Made by a program: the position numbers and the translations under genes
In this document: one piece after another, positions 1 to 6,614 of the stretch
Layout of the letters: each line of letters begins with the position of its first letter
Position numbering within the stretch: the first letter of the stretch is position 1
Assembly: GCA_016872125.1 (NCBI GenBank)
Contig: VHBD01000017.1
Coordinates: 1 to 16,172 of the forward strand
DNA from: Sphingomonadales bacterium
GTDB taxonomy: Bacteria; Bacteroidota; Bacteroidia; UBA7662
DNA length: 16,172 nt
Direction of reading: 5' to 3'
Notes under the pieces: generated by a model
What the model saw: the letters and a program-made list of their open reading frames with translations, nothing else
Told to the model about the DNA's origin: nothing
The model's database searches: none

Positions 1-1013
1 TGGGCAATCATTACAAAAGGGCCTTCTTCGGAGTTTTGCAAAAGGTTAACGGGGATTTTGATGGCTTTGTTGCTGTTGTAATCGTTGATTTTCATCCCGA
101 CAATCATGTTGGGGCGGTACAAACCGCCGCGGTTGTTCAAGGGAACCTCGGCTCGGAAAGTGCGGTTCAGGGCACTAATCGAACGTGCAACGTAGGCAAT
201 GCGGCCTTGGGCACTCGCGTTGAGGTCTTTGAATTCGAGGTCCACGGTAGCCCCTTCGCGCACCCGGCTTACATAGCTCTCGGACAAATCGGTGATCACG
301 CGCAGGTCATCAAAATTGACAACCCGAACGGCCGGCATGCCCATGGCCGTTGATTGGCCCAGTTTGAGGTAAACCTGGTCCACCGTCCCGCTGACCGGTG
401 CTTTGATGCGGGTCATGTCCAGCTGGGACAGCACGGTCGCCAAGCGCCTTTCCAGGCTTTCCTTCTGGTTTTTGGCGCCAAGGTATTGGACTTCGGAACC
501 GATATTCTGTTTCCAAAGATTGGCTTGTTTGGTATACAGTTGTTGAGCAAAGTCCAATTGTCCTTTGATTTCTTCGATGCTTTGCAGCAGGACCGTTTGA
601 TCCAATTCGGCCAGAACTTGACCTTTGGTTACTTTTTGCCCTTCTTTCACTTTGATGTTACGAACAATCCCCATGCTTTCGGCCGTGACTTCGATGCTTT
701 GACGGGCATCCACAGTTCCCTGGACCTCAACCCAAGTGCGGAATGGGCCTTCTTCGAGGGTTAGGGCTTGAACCAATTTGGTCTTGACGTTTGATGCCAC
801 TGACTCGGGGGAATTGGAACTGCCTTTGCGGAGTTCTTGCTGAAGCTTTTGAATTTCAGCACCAATCCGGGCTTGTTCCGCTTGAAGTTCTTTGAGGCGG
901 GTGGCCGGGTCCTTGGTTTCTTGGCCACCGCAAGCGATGACAAAGGCGGACGTGAGTCCCAGGAATAAGCCGAGGAAGTTGCGTTGGATGAAGACTGGAA
1001 ACATAAATTTCAT
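1..1013 (-). CDS. RND efflux periplasmic adaptor (membrane fusion) lipoprotein, 3' end cut by window edge
   Basis: This is a HlyD/AcrA-type adaptor that bridges an inner-membrane RND pump and an outer-membrane TolC channel in the periplasm. The reading frame is open from the ATG at 1013 to base 1, about 337 codons, so the C-terminus is missing. The N-terminus is a lipoprotein signal: a hydrophobic stretch ends in the lipobox VIAC, with the lipidated Cys at residue 28. A short helical segment rich in Leu, Gln and Glu (about residues 38-57, e.g. RLKELQAEQARIGAEIQKL) looks like a coiled coil, which is common in Bacteroidota adaptors. Next comes a biotinyl-lipoyl-like half-motif (VRNIKVKEGQKVTKGQVLAE), a short hairpin region, the second half-motif (IKAPVSGTVDQVYLKLGQ) and a beta-barrel domain. 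It lies 18 bp after the TolC-like gene, so it is probably in the same operon. An alternative ATG lies 9 bp downstream of the chosen start. Substrate unknown. Confidence 0.88.
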   Translation of the reverse strand, partial: MKFMFPVFIQRNFLGLFLGLTSAFVIACGGQETKDPATRLKELQAEQARIGAEIQKLQQELRKGSSNSPESVASNVKTKLVQALTLEEGPFRTWVEVQGTVDARQSIEVTAESMGIVRNIKVKEGQKVTKGQVLAELDQTVLLQSIEEIKGQLDFAQQLYTKQANLWKQNIGSEVQYLGAKNQKESLERRLATVLSQLDMTRIKAPVSGTVDQVYLKLGQSTAMGMPAVRVVNFDDLRVITDLSESYVSRVREGATVDLEFKDLNASAQGRIAYVARSISALNRTFRAEVPLNNRGGLYRPNMIVGMKINDYNSNKAIKIPVNLLQNSEEGPFVMIA

Positions 1014-1031
1014 GATGGTTGGGAGTAAGTT

Positions 1032-2441
1032 TTATTCGTTGTTAGCGGTTAGTTTGCCGCTGGCTTTGAGGTAATCAACCTTGGCGATATAGTATTCATA
1101 AAGACTGTTGAAATAGGCGGCCTGCGCTTCGCGGTATCCGGCCTCGGCTTGGATGACCTCCAGGTTGGAGCCAACTCCTTCGCGGTATTTGATGCGGGTG
1201 GTCTCCAAAATATCGCGGCTCAAATCCTGATTCTTTACCTGTTGCTTGAGGGATGCGATTGCATTTTGAACACCCATCAAGGCTTGATCTTGTTGCAACT
1301 TTGAGCTCTGCAAGAATTGGAAAAGTAGGCGTTCGTTCTTGATTTTTTCGATGCGCTTTTGTTGGATTTTGTATCTTTTGTTAAAAGAATCAAAAAGACT
1401 CCAATTGATTCCTAAACCTACGGATCCGTAAGCGAACCAATTACCGCCAGGATCAAGGACTTGGTTGAACTGACCTGCCCCTGCCAAGGCACCTCGTTGC
1501 ACCTGCAACCCGACGGAAGGCAGGTAACCGGCTTGTAAAATTTTGATTTCAAAATCGTTGCCCTTGATTTGCAGTTCCAGAAGGGAGGCTTCGGGTCTGG
1601 CTTTGAAGGATTCGAGATTGTGGTAAGCCGGGGGGATGGCTTCGTTGGTGAGGAGGGGGATGTCCACCAGTTGTTCACTGAGCAGCAGGGTATCGCCCAA
1701 GGGATAGCCCATTTGGAATTTGAGCAATTGCAGAGCGAGGACTCTGAGCTGTGCGATTTTGGCAGTTTCGGTGAGCAATTGATTTCGTTGCAATTCAACG
1801 CGCTGAACATCTAATCGCTCAATGACCCCATTCTCCAACATGATTTTCATCCCCAATAACGCCGAGTCTAATCGAACCAGACTTGCTTCCAGGAGGTCCA
1901 CCCGATGTTGACCAACCAGGACTCCGTAATAGGCTTTTTGTATGTTTTCGGATATTTGGGCATGGGTCATTTCCCGGTTCTTGACGGCGATTTGCGCAAA
2001 GGTTTGCGCTGCTTTGAGGCCGACCAGGTAAGAACCATCAAAAAGCAATTGACTCAGGGTAACATTGGCATTACCACCGTATTGGGGTTGAAACTCCAGA
2101 GCAAGAGGTCCCGGTGGGGCATTGGGGTTGAACAGGCGCCCGTCAGGAATGATCACCTTCTGGATGATGAAATTGTCAGTGACTCCGTAAGAGCTGCGGA
2201 TCTGGGGTAATCCAGTGGACGTGATTTCTCGAATGCGGGCTTTGGAGGACAGTATATCCTCGCTGGCGTTGAGCGAAGCTGTGTGATGATCTATCCCGTA
2301 TTGGATGGCTGCGGAGAGGGAGAACGGTTTGGACTCCGGGGATTGGGCCCTGGTTTCCTTGCAGTGGAATCCAAGACTGACAATTGCCAAAGCGATGCCC
2401 ATCACTATGAGTGTAAAACTGCGTCTGGAGAAAAGTTGCAT
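1032..2441 (-). CDS. TolC-family outer-membrane efflux channel
   Basis: This is an outer-membrane factor (OEP/TolC family) that should form the trimeric exit duct for the adjacent adaptor and its pump. The ATG at 2441 gives 469 residues. I chose it over an upstream in-frame ATG at 2507 because the shorter form begins with a normal Sec signal peptide: MQLFSRRSF, a hydrophobic core, then a likely cleavage after TRA (residue 32). It also removes a 40-bp overlap with the TetR gene. The mature protein has the family's two repeated segments of long alpha-helices and short beta-strands. Examples are ALEFQPQYGGNANVTLSQLL with the following FDGSYLVGLKAAQ, and later GLGINWSLFDSFNKR. Late helices carry the typical EGVGSNLEVIQAEAGYREAQ stretch. 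The gene follows tetR by 26 bp and precedes the adaptor by 18 bp. A Cys at residue 27 sits in GFHC, which is not a lipobox. Confidence 0.92.
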   Translation of the reverse strand: MQLFSRRSFTLIVMGIALAIVSLGFHCKETRAQSPESKPFSLSAAIQYGIDHHTASLNASEDILSSKARIREITSTGLPQIRSSYGVTDNFIIQKVIIPDGRLFNPNAPPGPLALEFQPQYGGNANVTLSQLLFDGSYLVGLKAAQTFAQIAVKNREMTHAQISENIQKAYYGVLVGQHRVDLLEASLVRLDSALLGMKIMLENGVIERLDVQRVELQRNQLLTETAKIAQLRVLALQLLKFQMGYPLGDTLLLSEQLVDIPLLTNEAIPPAYHNLESFKARPEASLLELQIKGNDFEIKILQAGYLPSVGLQVQRGALAGAGQFNQVLDPGGNWFAYGSVGLGINWSLFDSFNKRYKIQQKRIEKIKNERLLFQFLQSSKLQQDQALMGVQNAIASLKQQVKNQDLSRDILETTRIKYREGVGSNLEVIQAEAGYREAQAAYFNSLYEYYIAKVDYLKASGKLTANNE

Positions 2442-2467
2442 AGGGTAAGATTGCGTTGAGAGCAGAT

Positions 2468-3085
2468 TTAAGGTTGCAGGTTCATTTGAGCCTTGGTGGT
2501 ATTCCATACTTCCAGGCCTTGGGGAGTGGTAATGCCGCCGACGAAGACTTCCATGATGTTGTGGAATATGGTCGCAAGAGGACGATCGAGGTGACTGAAA
2601 ACAACAGGATCCAAAAGCAGGTTGGTATGCTGAAGGTGTATGATGCTTACTACGGAAGGGTCAATTTCTTTTCGAATCAGACCTTCGTGCTGACCCCTTT
2701 CGATGAGGCGTTTGAAAATCTCCACGATTTCTTCTTTGCGGTAACGTTCCAGCTCCATCCACAGCTCGGGATAGGATTTCTGGAGGTCGAACAAGATGGT
2801 CGGGGTTAGGTTACGCATTTTCTGAAAGCCAATGGCCGCCATGCGGATAAGCTTCGCGATGGCATTGTCGGGATTTTGATCCAAGGCCGCCATTTCGTTC
2901 CGATGTTCATTCAGGAACCCTCCCAGGACGGCGTGGACCAGGACCTTCTTGTCCGCATAATGCTCATAAATGGTTTTCTTGGAGCAGCCTAATTGCCTGG
3001 CCAATTCGTCCATGGTCATGCTTTTGAGCCCGTATCGGAAAAACAAGTCCCGGACGGTGTGGATATGGGTAGGGGTTAAGGACAT
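2468..3085 (-). CDS. TetR/AcrR-family transcriptional regulator, likely efflux operon repressor
   Basis: A 205-residue regulator of TetR size. The N-terminal helix-turn-helix spans about residues 22-49, with the classic MDELARQLGCSKKTIYEHYA core followed by DKKVL. The rest is a helical ligand-binding and dimerisation domain without recognisable family features. It is the first gene of a minus-strand operon with the TolC-like channel and RND adaptor, so it most likely represses that operon and itself, and is released by a pump substrate or metabolite. The start is the ATG at 3085; no in-frame alternative gives a better HTH context. An inverted repeat 25 bp upstream (3110-3132) is a candidate operator. 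Ligand and target sites are inferred from position, not proven. Confidence 0.9.
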   Translation of the reverse strand: MSLTPTHIHTVRDLFFRYGLKSMTMDELARQLGCSKKTIYEHYADKKVLVHAVLGGFLNEHRNEMAALDQNPDNAIAKLIRMAAIGFQKMRNLTPTILFDLQKSYPELWMELERYRKEEIVEIFKRLIERGQHEGLIRKEIDPSVVSIIHLQHTNLLLDPVVFSHLDRPLATIFHNIMEVFVGGITTPQGLEVWNTTKAQMNLQP

Positions 3086-3109
3086 TGGTGGCGCGAAAGT
3101 ATAGAAACT

Positions 3110-3132
3110 TTGAAAACAAAAAAAGTTTTCAA
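3110..3132. promoter_or_regulatory. Candidate TetR operator: perfect 8-bp inverted repeat
   Basis: TTGAAAAC and GTTTTCAA are perfect inverted arms separated by seven A residues. The repeat lies in the 81-bp region between the divergent tetR and mnmH genes, about 25 bp from the tetR start. This size and symmetry suit a TetR-family dimer. On the minus strand the left arm overlaps TTTG (3117-3120), which stands 15 bp before a weak -7-like TACTTTCG (3094-3101). Binding could therefore block transcription of tetR. No binding evidence exists. Confidence 0.45.
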
Positions 3133-3152
3133 GATTAAATTTTTATAGCCCT

Positions 3153-3160
3153 TAAATTTG
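3153..3160 (+). promoter_or_regulatory. Possible -7 promoter element (TAAATTTG) for mnmH-selD
   Basis: TAAATTTG matches the Bacteroidota -7 consensus TAnnTTTG exactly and ends 6 bp before the mnmH ATG. No clear TTTG -33 box stands at the usual distance, only TTTTC at 3126-3130 inside the inverted repeat. If the element is used, the transcript would start almost at the ATG and be leaderless. Confidence 0.3.
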
Positions 3161-3166
3161 ACCACT

Positions 3167-4267
3167 ATGCGCACCACTATCGAGGAAACCGCGCCGGTTG
3201 GGGTGTGGCTAGACGTCCGTTCGCCTGCTGAATATGCCCAAGGCCATATTCCGGGCGCCCTGTCCTTGCCCCTTTTTACCAATACAGAAAGGCATCAGGT
3301 TGGCCTATGTTTCAAAGAAAAGGGCCCCCGAGAAGCGGTAGACCTCGCTTGGCTTTATGTTGGTCCCAAGATGCCAGAGTTGCTGAAAGCCATCCATGTT
3401 TTGTCGGCCAAGGCGGGTATCGAGACTATAACCAAGGGGGATAACGCCAGTAGGGGCGCTCCGATGTGGAAGGTGTATTGCTGGCGTGGGGGTCAACGGT
3501 CGATGGGTATGGAGATGCTCCTCAAACAAGCCGGTTATCCGGTCTTTCGATATCCTGGAGGGTACAAGGCCTGGCGTCAACGCATGGAAACCCTGTGGGC
3601 CCTGCCTTGGCAATGGAGGGTGCTTGGTGGCAGCACGGGGTCCGGCAAAACGGCGTTGTTGAAGGAGCTCAAGGAGGCCGGTGAACAGGTCTTGGATTTG
3701 GAAAATTTGGCATCGCATTTGGGTTCTGCCTTTGGCGAACTCGGCCAAATGCCACAACCCAGTCAGGAACATTTTATGAATCTTTTGGCTGAATCTTTGA
3801 ACCTACTGGATCTGAAGCACCCGGTTTGGGTCGAAAGCGAAAGCCGACGAATTGGCAAGGTTCATATCCCTTCAGAGCTTTATGAATCGCTGCACAAGGC
3901 TCCGTACTTTCGCCTTCAACGAAGCATGAACTTTCGAATGCAGAACTTGTTAAATTCCTATGGTCTTGAAGATATAAATGCTTTACGGTCAGCCTTTCTC
4001 AAAATCGAGCGCAAGATGGGTCCGCAGTATTGCCAACAAGCCCTAGCTTTCCTTGAACAGGGTGACTTGAAATCTGCGGCGGAATTGGCGTTGAAGTATT
4101 ATGACCGTACCTACCAGCATTCATTCTTGCAAAGACCTTTTCCACAATGTGTTGCAAATTTGCAAACGGATGCCAAGGGCAGGCGTTTGCTTGACTTGCT
4201 TCTTCGAACCTCGGCCAGGTTGTTTCCATTAACCACAAATCCGCCCCCTGAAAATCGTATTTCATGA
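3167..4267 (+). CDS. mnmH: tRNA 2-selenouridine synthase (MnmH/SelU/YbbB)
   Basis: This enzyme replaces sulfur with selenium at the 2-thiouridine of the anticodon wobble position (U34) of tRNAs for Lys, Glu and Gln, using selenophosphate; the family reaction goes through a geranylated intermediate. The ATG at 3167 gives 366 residues, matching the roughly 364 of the E. coli enzyme. A TTG three codons earlier is possible but not needed. Residues about 14-140 are a rhodanese domain (WLDVRSPAEYAQGHIPGA), with the active-site Cys at about residue 105 in VYCWRGGQRSMG; its codon is TGC. A P-loop domain follows, with Walker A GGSTGSGKT at 154-162, then the family stretches DLENLASHLGSAFGELGQ and WVESESRRIGKVHIP. 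The stop overlaps the selD start by 4 bp (ATGA), and selD supplies the selenium donor. All key residues are intact. Confidence 0.96.
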   Translation: MRTTIEETAPVGVWLDVRSPAEYAQGHIPGALSLPLFTNTERHQVGLCFKEKGPREAVDLAWLYVGPKMPELLKAIHVLSAKAGIETITKGDNASRGAPMWKVYCWRGGQRSMGMEMLLKQAGYPVFRYPGGYKAWRQRMETLWALPWQWRVLGGSTGSGKTALLKELKEAGEQVLDLENLASHLGSAFGELGQMPQPSQEHFMNLLAESLNLLDLKHPVWVESESRRIGKVHIPSELYESLHKAPYFRLQRSMNFRMQNLLNSYGLEDINALRSAFLKIERKMGPQYCQQALAFLEQGDLKSAAELALKYYDRTYQHSFLQRPFPQCVANLQTDAKGRRLLDLLLRTSARLFPLTTNPPPENRIS

Positions 4268-5325
4268 CCCAAACCCCAAAGGATAAGGCTCGTTTGACCC
4301 AATGGGCTAAGGCATCGGGCTGCGGTTGCAAAATGCCTCCTGCTCAACTCAAGACGTTGTTATCAGGCCTTGAACGCAGCCAATTTGCGGAATTAAAGGT
4401 GGGATTTGAGCATTCTGACGATGCTGCAGCCCTCAGAATTCCCGATACCAATCAATTGTTGTTATCTACTGCCGATTTTTTCAGTCCTATCGTGGACAAT
4501 CCCTATGATTTTGGTAGGGTGGCCGCAGCGAATGCCTTGAGTGACATTTATGCCATGGGCGGAAGGCCATGCTTGGCCCTGGGATTGTTGGCATGGCCGG
4601 TACAGGAATTGGGCTTGGATTCTGCTGCCGAGGTGATGCGTGGTGCGCAAGATCTTTGCAACGAGGAGCGTGTGCCGCTGGCAGGTGGGCATAGCATTGT
4701 CTCCGAAGAACCATTTTTTGGTTTGTCGGTCCAAGGTTTGGTGGCCGAGGAACACCTCAAAACTAACCAAGGCGCAAGACCCGGGGACCTTTTGTACCTC
4801 ACCAAACCCTTGGGATCAGGGATTATGGCCGCTGCTATGCGCAAAGGGCTTTTGGAGACCCCGGATTATTTCGCTTTGTTGGAACAATTGTCGGTGGTCA
4901 ACCGGTCCGGAGCCACCTTGGCTTGTCTAGAGGAGGTTCATGCCATGACCGATCTCACCGGGTTTGGGCTCCTGGGTCATGGGTTGGAAATGCTGGGATC
5001 TGCCTCAGGCTTGGATTTATGGACCGATCATGTACCCCTTTTGGTGGGGTTGGAGCATTATTTGGAACAAAATATTTTGCCTGATCAATGTTATCGCAAC
5101 TGGAATCACGTGGAATCCAGGGTCTTTGGCATGGAAGGTGCTGATTTTGCCTGGCTCTGCGATCCACAAACCAACGGAGGCCTGTTGATTGCCGTTCATC
5201 CCTCCGCCGCCCTTCGGGTGGAGATGGTTTTGGAGCAAGTAGGGGTTAAGGCCTATGCCATTGGATGTTTTCAAAATGAAATGGAAGGTATTCGTTGCAC
5301 AAGGTCCGTACCTTCGGCCCCGTAA
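4264..5325 (+). CDS. selD: Selenophosphate synthetase (selenide, water dikinase)
   Basis: SelD makes monoselenophosphate from selenide and ATP, the selenium donor for tRNA selenouridine and for selenocysteine. The protein has 353 residues, close to E. coli SelD (347). The N-terminal catalytic motif is SGCGCK: Cys20 and Lys23 line up with E. coli Cys17 and Lys20. Cys20 is encoded by TGC, so this is the Cys form and not a selenoprotein. The AIRS-fold metal and ATP binding segments are visible: TADFFSPIVDNPYDFG, then AANALSDIYAMGG, LAGGHSI, DLTGFGLLGH and PQTNGGLL near the end. It overlaps mnmH by 4 bp and the helicase by 1 bp, which indicates translational coupling in one operon. No selA, selB, selenocysteine tRNA or formate dehydrogenase is in the window, so the visible role for selenophosphate is MnmH. 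Confidence 0.97.
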   Translation: MTQTPKDKARLTQWAKASGCGCKMPPAQLKTLLSGLERSQFAELKVGFEHSDDAAALRIPDTNQLLLSTADFFSPIVDNPYDFGRVAAANALSDIYAMGGRPCLALGLLAWPVQELGLDSAAEVMRGAQDLCNEERVPLAGGHSIVSEEPFFGLSVQGLVAEEHLKTNQGARPGDLLYLTKPLGSGIMAAAMRKGLLETPDYFALLEQLSVVNRSGATLACLEEVHAMTDLTGFGLLGHGLEMLGSASGLDLWTDHVPLLVGLEHYLEQNILPDQCYRNWNHVESRVFGMEGADFAWLCDPQTNGGLLIAVHPSAALRVEMVLEQVGVKAYAIGCFQNEMEGIRCTRSVPSAP

Positions 5326-6548
5326 TGAATGATGAAATTGGTTTTGACCGCTTTGGCCTGCACCCGGATGTGTTGGATGGCTTAGCGGCTATGGGTTTTC
5401 GAAAGCCCAGTCCTGTGCAACAGCAGGCTATCCCCTTAATCTTGGACGGTCGTGACCTCATCGCATGCGCTCAGACCGGGACGGGGAAAACGGCGGCCTT
5501 TGTCTTGCCGCTGATTGATCATCTCATCGATTTGGACGATAGGCATTTGAGTGCCTTGATTTTGACCCCGACCAGGGAGTTGGCCTTGCAGATTGACCAG
5601 CAAATTGAAGGTTTATCGTATTACAGCCCGATATCCTCCATTCCGATATACGGAGGAGGTGACGGTGCCTTATGGGATCAACAGCACAAGGCGCTTCGTC
5701 AAGGTGCGGATCTGGTCGTCGCTACCCCTGGCCGCTTGTGGTCCTTTATGGCGACAGGGAATTTTCAATTTGATCGCCTCCGTTACCTCATCTTGGACGA
5801 AGCGGATCGTATGCTTGATATGGGATTTCTCGAAGATATCATGCGTATTGTGGCCAGGCTTCCCAAAGAACGTCAAACGCTAATGTTCTCGGCAACGATG
5901 CCGGATCGGATACGGCAATTGGCGAGTTCAATCTTGAGGGATCCTGCGCAGGTGAGCATTGCGGTGTCCAGGCCTGCGGATAAGATTGAGCAAATGGCAT
6001 TGCAGGTGATGGATGATCGTAAACTGGAGGTTTTGTTGGCGTTGCTGGCTGAATTCCCTTTTCGTTCGGCGCTCATCTTCTGTTCGTCCAAAGACAAAGT
6101 CAAACAGCTGCATCAAACGCTGCGCAAATCAGGAGTCATGAACGAGGCTTTCCATTCCGATCTGGAGCAGCAGGTGAGGGAGGAAATCATGAGGGGATTC
6201 AAGGCAGGGAGGCTTCCCGTTCTGGTCGGTACCGATGTGCTATCTAGGGGAATTGACGTGGACAATATTGATTTGGTCATTAATTATGATGTGCCACCGG
6301 ATCCAGAAGATTATGTTCATCGCATTGGTCGTACCGGGAGGGCAGAACGCAACGGTCGTTCCATTACCATAGTCAATCCCATGGATCTTCGCCGATGGAA
6401 GCGAATCGAAGAGCTTGTGGGACGCGCTCTCCCTTGGACCGAAAGACCCTTGTGCGGGTGGATTGGTTCTGTTCCCAAAAGCGAAAGTCGAGGATCCTCC
6501 GGGGGAAAAGGCGGTAGGAAGCCGTCCTACAAGAAACGTTCAAAATAA
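5325..6548 (+). CDS. DEAD-box ATP-dependent RNA helicase, RhlE-like
   Basis: An ATP-dependent RNA helicase with the full set of DEAD-box motifs. From the ATG at 5325 (407 residues) they are: Q motif in GFRKPSPVQQQAIP; motif I AQTGTGKT (49-56); Ia PTRELALQ; Ib TPGRL; II DEAD (158-161); III SAT (189-191); IV LIFCSS; V GTDVLSRGIDV; VI HRIGRTGRA (332-340). A short basic tail (about 385-407) rich in Gly, Ser, Lys and Arg ends the protein, as in RhlE-type helicases that act in ribosome or RNA metabolism. The ATG overlaps the selD stop (TAATG), so translation is probably coupled. An earlier in-frame ATG at 5295 would overlap selD by 31 bp and adds ten residues with no family similarity. The substrate RNA is unknown; the operon position hints at tRNA or translation. 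Confidence 0.94.
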   Translation: MNDEIGFDRFGLHPDVLDGLAAMGFRKPSPVQQQAIPLILDGRDLIACAQTGTGKTAAFVLPLIDHLIDLDDRHLSALILTPTRELALQIDQQIEGLSYYSPISSIPIYGGGDGALWDQQHKALRQGADLVVATPGRLWSFMATGNFQFDRLRYLILDEADRMLDMGFLEDIMRIVARLPKERQTLMFSATMPDRIRQLASSILRDPAQVSIAVSRPADKIEQMALQVMDDRKLEVLLALLAEFPFRSALIFCSSKDKVKQLHQTLRKSGVMNEAFHSDLEQQVREEIMRGFKAGRLPVLVGTDVLSRGIDVDNIDLVINYDVPPDPEDYVHRIGRTGRAERNGRSITIVNPMDLRRWKRIEELVGRALPWTERPLCGWIGSVPKSESRGSSGGKGGRKPSYKKRSK

Positions 6549-6614
6549 TTCATTGCCCCAAGGCGTATCGATCGATTCTCTTGTTGAAGGCGGAGATCTC
6601 GAACAAGGGTTAGC

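Noticed and set aside
2361..2363. TolC-like protein as a lipoprotein via Cys27
   Set aside because: The residues before it (GFH) do not fit a lipobox, and a normal signal-peptidase I site follows at TRA.
4321..4332. Selenocysteine in SelD at the catalytic position
   Set aside because: The codon at the catalytic position is TGC, and no in-frame TGA occurs before the normal stop, so SelD is the Cys form.
6580..6607. Hairpin CTTGTT / AACAAG between the helicase and nrdA as a bidirectional terminator
   Set aside because: The stem is only 6 bp, the loop is 16 nt, and no T-run follows on either strand.
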